Source: Cynocephalus volans (Eukaryota > Chordata > Mammalia > Dermoptera > Cynocephalidae). Taken from it: a DNA stretch of 64,000 nucleotides. Under the pieces are notes generated by a model that searched no databases, had not been told where the DNA came from, and saw only the letters and a program-made list of their open reading frames with translations. Made by a program: the position numbers and the translations under genes. Positions 56,111 to 64,000 of this stretch are shown piece after piece. How positions within the stretch are numbered: position 1 is the first letter of the stretch; every line of letters begins with the position of its first letter. The stretch is taken from contig NC_084467.1 of the NCBI RefSeq assembly GCF_027409185.1, positions 81,662,501-81,726,500 of the forward strand, given 5' to 3'.

Positions 56111-57646
56111 TTCCACCCCTGGACCCCACAGTTTATGTCTGGCTCACAAGTAAATACATTCATTCCATCCCCAAAGTCTTAACTTGTTTCAATCCAAAAG
56201 TTCAAAGTTCAAAGTCCCTTTTGTGAAATCAAAACAAGTTATCTGATTTCAAGATACAATGGTGAGACGAGCGTAGGATACATATCCAAAAAGAGAGAAA
56301 AAGGCCAAAAGAAAGTTGTAACAGGTCCCAAACAAGTCCAAAACCCAGGAGGGCAGGCATTAAATCTCAAAGCTGACAAATCATGTACCTTGACTCCATG
56401 TTCGGCATCCTCTGCAAGATGGTGCAGGGATCGGGCCCCCAAGTCCTTGGGCAGCTGTGCTCCTGTGGCTTTACTGATGTCAGGTGATGCTTTAGCTCTC
56501 CTAGGCTGGCACTACATGCCTGCAGCTCCACAAATCTGGGGTCTCCATAGCAATCTTGCTCCTACAGCTCCACTAAGCATGGTGCTGATGGGGTTTATCT
56601 GCTGCAAATCTGACCCCATGTTTCCGCTTGGCATTGCTCTCATGAAGGCTCTATGTGGTGACTCTGCCCCTGTGACAGATCTCTTTCTGGGCTTTCTGGC
56701 TTTTCCATACGTCTTTTGAAATTGGGGTAGAGGCTCCTAAGCCTTCACAGTTCTGGCATTCTGTGAGCCTGCAGACCACACGGACACTGCCAGGGCTTCC
56801 AGCTTGTATTTTCCAAAGCTGCTGGTCCAGCCACACCTGGGGCAAATTTAGCCATAGCTAGAGAAGCCAAAGCAGTTGGGGTGCTGGTGTGGGGAGCAGC
56901 ATCCTGAGGTGGCCCTGGGTAGCGAGACCATGGAGGATAAGACCATTCTCTCTCCCTAAGCCTCTGGGCCTGTAATGGAAGACACAGCTTTGAGGAGCTC
57001 TGAAATGTCATCATGTTCTTTTTCCTCTTCCCTTGGTAGTCCCTCTCTTCTGTACTAATCTCCTTAGCAAACAGTCACTAGGCTAGACTCTTGCTTTTGT
57101 GGCCAGACTGAAAAGTCCAAGTTTTTGCCCTCTGCTTTCTTCTGAATTGTAAACTCTGGCTTCACATCATGCCTTTGCCACCATAACTCAGCATAGGCTG
57201 TTGCAAGTAGCCATGCAGCTTCCTGAATGCTTTGCTGCTTAGACATTTCTTCCACCAAATACTCTGGTTCAGCATCTTTAAGTTCCACATTCCATAAAAC
57301 TTTTGGTCATGAACAGGATGCATTCAAGTTCCTTGCCAGTTCACAGCAAGGGTGATCTTTGCCCTAGCTTCCAAAAAACTCTTTATTTCTATCTGAGACC
57401 TCCTCAATATGGTCTTTACTGTCCATATTTCTATTAACATTCTGCTTACCATCATTACAGGTCTCTAAGAAGTTCCAAACTTTCCCTCGTTTTCTTGTCT
57501 TCTAAACTCCCACGAGCAGCTACACTTTTTCTAGCCTGCTCCTTCAAATTCTTCCGGCCTCTCCTCAACACCCAGTTCCAAAGCCACTTCCACATTTTCA
57601 AGTATCTGTTATAAGCAATACCCCACTTCTCTGGTACCAATTTTCT

Positions 57647-58027
57647 ATATTAGTCAGTTTCTGTTACTTATAACAAAAATACCTAGAACTGGGTAATTTA
57701 TAAGAAAATGAAATTTGTTGCTTATAGTTTCTGAGGCTGGGAAGTCCAAAGTCCAGGGAACACATCCGGTAAGGGTCTTCCTTGATGGTGGCTTCAATGA
57801 CACAGGGTATTACATTATGAGATGGCAGAAGCAGAGCGAGAGATAGCTGCTCATGCACTCTCCTTTTAAAGCCCTCAGAACCATGCCCATGACCACCTTA
57901 AACCATCAACTTAATCACTTCTTCAAGGCCCCACCTGTCAATTAACATAATAGGATTTCCCACCCTCAACAGTTACAGTGGGGATTAAGCTTTAATGACT
58001 TGGGGGGGGGGCATTCAATCCACTGCA
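57647..58027 (-). repeat. 5' LTR of the MaLR element
   Basis: TATATTAGTCAGTTTCTGTT to CATTCAATCCACTGCA, matching the left LTR along its length. Confidence 0.9.
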
Positions 58028-58032
58028 GTAAG

Positions 58033-59770
58033 CAAGTATAAATCATATACATATCATACGTGGATCATTAATTTTGAAGAAATTAGAATATTTAAAAATG
58101 TACTCAACACTGAAACACTTCAATACATAGAGTACAGTTAGAGCTGGACAGGGAAGAGTGTGCTCCAGCTTCAGGAACAGCATTGCTCAATTTCACTGTG
58201 ATACTGACTCCCTGAGGGTTAATAAATATGAGTGCCTTTTCCCTGAAATAAGCAGAAAACAGCAGACATGCTGATAAGGACCAGGGAAAACCAGCTTCTG
58301 ACCATTGAAGATAGGAGAGGAAAGGGTTTAATTTTTGGTAGAAGCCATTAGAGTGACTTTATCTGATTTTGTCTTTCTGTTGTGACTTATGTTTGCCATT
58401 ATAATAAATCACAGTTGACTGGTGAATGGTCCAAATGAAAAAAAGACTAGGACATCAATCCGAATCAAAAAGTACCTCTATGACTTAGGAGTGAGGACAA
58501 GTCTGTAGGCTCCTTTAATATTTCAGAATCAGATATGGTGAGTGGGGACCAAGGAAGGATGGTCTCCAATACATGCTTTAGTACAATCCCTGGGTTCCCT
58601 GCCATTACAGAAGTGGGAAAGAAAAAAATCTTAGGAGAAGCAAACACATAACAAACAGCACATGTTTTTTTGTTTTTTTAAAACTCTTTTATGGGTATAT
58701 GTAGATTAAGTCTAATGAAAAACCATAGGCAAAAATAAATGCCACACACACAAAAAAAGAAATATTATCTAATTGTTGATTTATCACCTATTTATATTAT
58801 GAGCCTGCCCTATGATAACACATATAGGAAAAAGACATAGTCCTTTGTTTTCAAGGAGCTCAAGCTAAAAGGAAGAAACAGATAAGTCAATATCTAAATA
58901 AATCACAGTGTAAACAAGTGAAACAGGGAAGTGTGAACAAAGTGAAGCACAGAGGAAGGAGCTTCCAATTTGGGCACTAATGGAACTAAAGTCTAGAACA
59001 TTTGAACTTGTGTTTGATGGATGAGGATAAAGTCACAATCTGAACAAGGAGAGGAAGTTCATTCCAGCAGAGGGAACAGCATGGCAGAAGCCCCGGGGAT
59101 CTGGAAGAACATGATTTATTTGGGGAATGTGACTGGAATAGAGGGCTGGAGAGGGGAGTGCACAGCAGGGGGCAGGAGACAGCAACCCAGGAGATGAGGG
59201 TTCTGACCTGAGGCGATGGACTAGGAATGTCGCATTTGTCCTGTGGAATCAGGGTGTTCAAGAAGAGGAACTGTATCATCAGGTGCATATTTTACAAAGA
59301 CAATTCTGGGCTGCAGGGAGAAAGAATCTTTGAAGGCAGAAGAAGAAAATGGAGGCTCAAAGACCAGTTAGGAGACAAGGCGAGAAATCATGGGAGTTGT
59401 ATTAGGGCACTGGCAATGGGAAGGCAAGGGAAGAAAGAGATCTGTGGGCATTTCAAGGTAAAATAAAAAAGATTTAGGAATCAGCTCAATATAGTCAAAT
59501 ACAAGCTGAAAGCTATATTGTAGGGCCTACCTGAAAGTTCTCACCCATAAGAGAAGTCTACAATCAAGCTGAAAAGGCAAGACAATTACTCATGCATATG
59601 CACAACACACAGTGAGTCCAGCAAACGAACAATAGCCTAGGCAGTAAATGAAGAGTCATTTATTGTGATCGGTATGTGATAGACACGTAATGCCTGATGA
59701 ATGAATGAATGAATGAATGAGTAATACAATTGACCTATGCTATGAAAGTTCAAACTAACACAACGGCATA
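58033..59770. other. Mostly unique, with ancient repeat-like pieces
   Basis: AAGGAGCTCAAGCTAAAAGG near 58855 and TCCAGCAGAGGGAACAGCAT near 59062 resemble an old dispersed repeat of the kind at 32.4 kb. An (AATG)n run lies at 59697-59720. No gene seen. Confidence 0.4.
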
Positions 59771-59774
59771 CCGT

Positions 59775-60000
59775 TAGGTGCAGTGTTTATGAGTACAGGC
59801 TTTGGAATCGGGCCTTTTAAAAATCTTGGCACAACTACTAGGAGCAGCGAGAATTGGGCAAGTTATTTAACTTCTTTAAGCCTCATTTTCCTCACCTGTA
59901 AAGTGGGCATAATAATCGCTGTCATATAGTGCTAATGTGAACATAATAAAAGCATTGCATAAATAGGGCCTTGCACATAGTATATGATCAACAAATAAGT
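59775..60000 (+). repeat. MIR SINE, nearly full length
   Basis: GAGTACAGGCTTTGGAATCG, GCAAGTTATTTAACTTCTTT, AGCCTCATTTTCCTCACCTG and GCCTTGCACATAGTATATGA. Confidence 0.88.
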
Positions 60001-60940
60001 ATTACATTTATAATGGCTTGGGAGTGGTCCAGGAAGACTTTTCAAAGGAGGTGGAATCTTGCAGAACTTAAACTGGATTCTGTAGGATGAGTAGATTTTT
60101 TTTTGTAGACAATGAAAGAGCAAGACATTCACTATGATCATGAGGAATAATACAAACAAAACTAAAAACAAAACAAGGCAGATTCATAAACCAATTGCTC
60201 ACTGCTTCTTTTTCTGTACTCCCATAACATTCTGTAGATATGGGGTTTTTAAGTTTTAATTCCCTATTTCTTGAAAGCAAGAAATGTATCATTCATGGCT
60301 GGGGCTATATTCTCAGTACCTAAAGTAATGCTTGGTGCACAGTAGAACTTAAACATGATATTGAATGGATGGAGAAATAAACATATCTCCATGGAGCTCA
60401 GGGTTCAGCTGCAGGATTAATCAAAGATGGATTTCATCATTAACATACATTATCAGCAGGATATCTTTTTCTCTTATGAAGTAGCTATTTTCATTTGAGT
60501 CACCACTGGAGGATGGTTTTAGATTCTTGGGAACATAAAGGCAGCAGCTTGATACTTTTCTGGCTTAGAACTATAAAGAATAAAGTATCTTCAAAATGAA
60601 ATTAAAATGCATTGGAAGAATATAAGTTTATAACTTCCATAGCTTGTTATTAATAGATTCTAGAACAGATCTCTGAGAAATTCTTTAGAGTCTAAGAGGT
60701 CTTTAGAGTCTTAGGCTTTTTAAGAGCCTAAGTTAAAAGCAAGTGCAACCAATCTTACAATACTTTCTAGAAATAATAACTTCAAATTATATAAGACATG
60801 TTGTTATGTCTTATAAAACTACCCTTTGCTCTCTGTTTCTATAGATTCACTATTTACCTTGACTGCAATCTTGATGAAAATTACAGACTTTTCACATAGC
60901 TAAAAGTTTAAGTTACCTAAAATATACCTTAATTTAATTT
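60001..60940. other. Mostly unique sequence
   Basis: A possible L2 end near 60280-60380; otherwise nothing recognised. Confidence 0.35.
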
Positions 60941-60943
60941 ATT

Positions 60944-61037
60944 ATTTTTTTTGGTGGCTGGCTGGTAGAGGGATCTGAACCCTTGACCTTGGTGTTGCAA
61001 GGCTGTGCTCCAACCAACTGAACTAACTGTCCAGCCT
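60944..61037 (-). mobile_element. tRNA-Ile-type SINE monomer
   Basis: T-run, GGTGGCTGGCTGGTAGAGGG to GAACTAACTGTCCAGCC. Confidence 0.87.
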
Positions 61038-61059
61038 CCTACTTTTATTAAATTTTTAA

Positions 61060-61440
61060 AATGTATGTTGCTGATATTCTTTTTAAAATTTGTTTATTGA
61101 AACGTAATGGGTTATACATATTTGTGGGGTACAGAGCTGAATATCAATACCTGTGTACAATGTGTGATGATCAAATCAAGATAATTATCATATTCATCAT
61201 TACAAAATATAATTATTTCTTAGTGCTGAGGACATTTGATCTTCTCTCTTCTAGCCATTTGAAAACATGCAGTAAATTAATGTTATATGTAGATGCCTAG
61301 CTTGACTGTGCATCGATAGAACTTATTTTTCCTGACTAGCTCTTTTGTCTTCATTAACCAATTTCTCACTATCCCTCCTCCCCCTCCCTTTTTCCCATCT
61401 CTAGCAACCACAGTTCTTTTCTTGCCTTCTTATTATAAAA
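61060..61440 (-). repeat. L1 3' UTR
   Basis: Reverse-strand L1MA/L1PB-like end: ATACATATTTGTGGGGTACA, TGTGTGATGATCAAATCAAG, CTTCTCTCTTCTAGCCATTT and CCCATCTCTAGCAACCACAG. Confidence 0.82.
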
Positions 61441-61464
61441 TATACTTTAAAAAAGTATTATGAG

Positions 61465-61560
61465 GGCTGGCTGGTTAGCTCAGTTGGTTAGAGTGCAGTG
61501 TTATAACACCAAGGTCAAGGGTTTAGATGCCCATACTGGCCAGCTGCCACAAAAAAAAAA
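61465..61560 (+). mobile_element. tRNA-Ile-type SINE monomer
   Basis: GGCTGGCTGGTTAGCTCAGT to CATACTGGCCAGCTGCCAC and an A-tail. Target duplication AAAAGTATTATGAG/AAAACTATTATGGG at 61451-61464 and 61561-61574. Confidence 0.93.
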
Positions 61561-61775
61561 AAAACTATTATGGGTAATGGAGATACAGGCTCCTCTTTGC
61601 CTCTTCTCAGCATCCTGGTAATCATCAAAACAGTAGCTTCCTTTCTTCTCTTGTCTCCATGCTTTTTATTATCTAATCAACGTTCCATAACAGTACATTG
61701 AAACCTCCTCACTGTTTTCACAGCGGCATAGTATTGCATTTGTGGGTATACCATTGTGTATTTAACCAGTTCTCT

Positions 61776-62001
61776 ATACATCAGTGGTTCTCATTGTGAG
61801 AATGGGAGAGATTTTTTTCTCCCACAGACAATGCAATTGGCATTGTCTGCAATCATTTTGGTATTGGGGGAGAGTGCTACTGGCATCTAGTGGGTAGAGG
61901 CAGGGATGTTGCTAAACATTCTACAATGCATAGGGCAGCCTCACAACAAAGAATTGTCTGGTCCAAAATGTCGATTATTGCTGAGATTGAGAAACACTGC
62001 T
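61776..62001 (+). mobile_element. MER20-like hAT DNA transposon
   Basis: CAGTGGTTCTCATTGTGAGA, GTGCTACTGGCATCTAGTGG, GTTGCTAAACATTCTACAAT, CACAACAAAGAATTGTCTGG and GAGATTGAGAAACACTG. Confidence 0.75.
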
Positions 62002-62009
62002 ATGGAAAG

Positions 62010-62365
62010 TGCTATGGCTTGAATGTTCCCTCCAAAACTCATGTTGAAATGTAATTGCCATTGTGATGGTATTAAGAGGTGGGACTATTAAGAGGTAATT
62101 AGGCCATAAGAGCTTCATGAATGGACTAATGTCCTTCTCTTGGGGATGGGTCTGTTATTGCAGAGTGGCTTGTTGTAATAGTTCAGCCCTCTCTTGTCCT
62201 TCTACCTTCCACCATAGGATCATGTGGCAAAAAGGCCCTCACCAGATGAAATCCCTTGATCTTGGACTTAACAGACTCCAGAACCCTGAACCAAAAACTT
62301 CTATTGTTTATAGATTATACAGTGTGTGGAATTCTGTTATAGCAACAGCAAAACAGACCAAGACA
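62010..62365 (+). repeat. MaLR LTR, plus strand
   Basis: TGCTATGGCTTGAATGTTCC, CATGTGGCAAAAAGGCCCTC, CCTTGATCTTGGACTTAACA and ACAGACCAAGACA. Confidence 0.8.
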
Positions 62366-63068
62366 GATGGACACTTGAGCTACTGCCAGTCTTTGGCTAT
62401 TACAAACAATACTTCAACAAATAACCTTGTAAATATGTCATTTTGTATAAATACAAATATATTTGGAGGATGATGTAGTAGACTGAATGTCCCCCCCAAA
62501 CTCACTGAAGCTTAAATTGTGGCCCCAAGTTTTATGTATTAGAAACTTGGTCCCTACTGTGATTGTTAAGAGGGTGGGAAATTCTATTATGGTAATTGAA
62601 AGGTGGGGCCTTGAAGAGGTGATTGGATTGTAGGATCTTGCTGTAGTGAATGGATTAATAATGGTGGTCGGGCGTGGTTCTGGGGGCTTTACAAAGAGAG
62701 TGAATGAGGAGATTACTCTAGGCTCTCTCTGCTCCACCATTTTTGCAATATGATACTCTGCCATCACCAGCTGTGTCCCCTGGACTTTGAACTTTCCAGC
62801 GTCAGAAACTGTAAGCAATAAATTTCATTTTCTTTGTAATAACCCAGATCCATGTACTTTGTTATAAGCAACAGAAATGGACTAATACAGATGAATTCCA
62901 GAAGTGAGATTGCTGGGTCAAAGAATAAGTGCAATTGAAATGTCCTCCAAATGCTCTCCAGGGGGGTGTGCATTTTGCACTCCTAACAGCAGTTTATTTC
63001 TATAACCTCATCAACAAAGTGTGTAGTCACACTTTTTTTTTTTTAGCAGTCTGAGAAGTGCAAGATAT
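62366..63068 (-). repeat. Old L1 3' region, split by a MaLR LTR
   Basis: 62372-62468 and 62890-63068 read as one L1 stretch: CTTTGGCTATTACAAACAAT, ATTCCAGAAGTGAGATTGCT, GGGTCAAAGAATAAGTGCAA and GTCTGAGAAGTGCAAGATAT. Confidence 0.7.
62474..62889 (+). repeat. MaLR solo LTR with clean target duplication
   Basis: TGTAGTAGACTGAATGTCCC to GGACTAATACA, flanked by GATGA at 62469-62473 and 62890-62894. Same family as the LTRs of the 55.6-58.0 kb element (shared ACTTTGAACTTTCC/GGAAGTCCAAAGT region). Confidence 0.9.
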
Positions 63069-63084
63069 TTCAGTTAGTTTATAT

Positions 63085-64000
63085 TTAAAGCCCTCGGGTT
63101 TGTCCTCCTTCTGGAACTCTTTCTTCTTGATCATGGCTTCCAACATCTTGTCTTCCTCTTCCTCCCTCTGCCGGTCCTTGTCCAGGCAGCTGATGGTGAT
63201 GTTGTGCTGCTCAATGAAGGTCACATGCTCCTGCAGTAGAAGGTCATCAGTATCTTCTACTGGCCCCAGTTCTTGACTATCCGGTCCTTTTCTGGCTTGT
63301 TGAGAAGGCACCGGAACTTGTACTCAATGTCAGCCTGGCGCTGTTCCAGGTTCTGCTGCTTGAAGATGTAGATGAGCTCAGACTCTTGCCACATCAGTAG
63401 GTACTTCTTGTGGATGAGCTTGAACCAGTCCACCAGCATGTTGTCCTCAGGCCCTCATTCATTCCACCATGCAGCTTCTCCTCTAGCAGGACCCCACAGT
63501 GTTCCAGGGTATCCAGCTGGCATTCAGTAGTGTCCATCTCTTCATGGATGTCCTCCTCAGGGATGTACTAGTCAGCCTGGACCTTGCATCTGATGAATGG
63601 AAAGCCATGTCCTGGCGCTTCACTGGCTTGGATCCCTTTGTGGCCTTCTTTGTGGTTGGGATGCTTCAGGTGATGGCTTCTGGTTAAAAGGATTCTCCTT
63701 GCAGGAAGACTTTACCTGCAGCTATGGGCCTGAGGTTCCAGGGGAAGGTGCAGGGTTCCTGTCTCCCACCAGCACGAGGGGTTGGTGTGGCACCACTGCA
63801 GGGCTTGGCTGCCTGGGGACCTGGGCTGTACCTAGTCCTGGGGGTAAGGCCAGGGCTGGCTTGAGGTGCCTGTTCCACACCAGGCTGCACCAGCTCCCCA
63901 GAGGAGGACAAGGAGGAGTAGGCAGAGAGGCTGGCAGAGTTGCCCAGGGTGGCTGGGGTGCCAGAAGCATAGAAAGCAGGCTCTAAGAAGCTCTTGGGCA
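63085..64000 (-). pseudogene. MICALL1P: MICALL1-like processed pseudogene (3' coding part, runs off the window)
   Basis: Intronless minus-strand copy of the C-terminal half of MICAL-like 1, an adaptor that links Rab GTPases and EHD1 on recycling endosomes. An NPF motif for EHD binding is seen as KENPFNQKP (63674-63700). The coiled-coil bMERB Rab-binding domain follows: [41 protein letters not shown], then [11 protein letters not shown] and [20 protein letters not shown]. Breaks: TAG at 63568-63570, frameshifts near 63450 and 63275. The match stops after KPEG at about 63089, a little before the expected protein end, and no poly(A) run marks the end. The naming is from memory of the family; other MICAL members have related domains, but the NPF context favours MICALL1. 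Confidence 0.85.

Larger units (their letters stand above)
55627..58027 (-). mobile_element. Complete two-LTR MaLR element
   Basis: A 2.4-kb MaLR (THE1/MST-like) retrotransposon on the minus strand: LTRs 55627-56110 (with a SINE-derived insert) and 57647-58027, and about 1.5 kb of internal sequence without a coding frame, as usual for MaLRs. The 5-base duplication GTAAG lies at 55622-55626 and 58028-58032. A primer-site-like TGGTACCAGAGAAGTGGGG follows the 5' LTR (minus strand, about 57624-57642). Confidence 0.93.

Noticed and set aside
61465-61540. Possible tRNA-Ile genes
   Set aside because: The many A-box/B-box units have tails, target duplications and damaged stems; they are SINEs.

Overview
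This is a mammalian, non-coding, repeat-rich window. I find no intact host protein-coding gene and no functional structural RNA gene. Ancient mammal-wide repeats are present (L2, MIR, MER20-like hAT elements, MaLR LTRs, several ages of L1). About 28 copies or fragments of a SINE built from tRNA-Ile are scattered through it (monomers with a GGTTAGCTCAGTTGGTTAGA-like A-box, and dimers starting GGGCCGGCCCGTGGCTCA). From memory these most resemble the CYN SINEs of colugos (Dermoptera). That species call is an inference; no search could be run.

Layout. 1-640: old L2 sequence. 648-7933: a nearly full-length class I (gammaretrovirus-like) endogenous retrovirus on the minus strand, with two short LTRs, a TGGGG target duplication, a primer-binding site matching tRNA-Phe (ERV-F-like), gag, protease, pol and env remnants, and two SINEs inside env. 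7.9-12 kb: little recognisable apart from a short palindromic element and L1 pieces. 12-16.7 kb: an old minus-strand L1 broken by SINEs, a MaLR LTR and a younger 5'-truncated L1. 17-21 kb: MaLR LTRs and a decayed ERV pol fragment, then a SINE whose end runs into a 169-bp TG microsatellite. 22-37 kb: mostly unique sequence with L2, MIR, L1 and SINE pieces. 37.5-38.2 kb: an RPL37 processed pseudogene carrying a nested SINE. 39.5-40.9 kb: a local duplicated segment. 43-51 kb: MIRs, SINEs, a second palindromic element split by a SINE, a 7SK RNA retropseudogene inside an MLT1-type LTR, and a second ERV pol fragment. 54.7-58 kb: L1 sequence and a complete two-LTR MaLR element. 61-63 kb: L1, MER20-like and MaLR LTRs. 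63.1-64 kb: a broken intronless copy of the 3' coding part of MICALL1, running off the window edge.

The genes do not form a working system. What the window offers is an insertion history: nested retrotransposition events with readable target-site duplications, one fairly young provirus with informative internal rearrangements, and three retrocopies of host RNAs (RPL37, 7SK, MICALL1). Repeat family names come from memory of consensus sequences and boundaries are approximate unless a target duplication is quoted.
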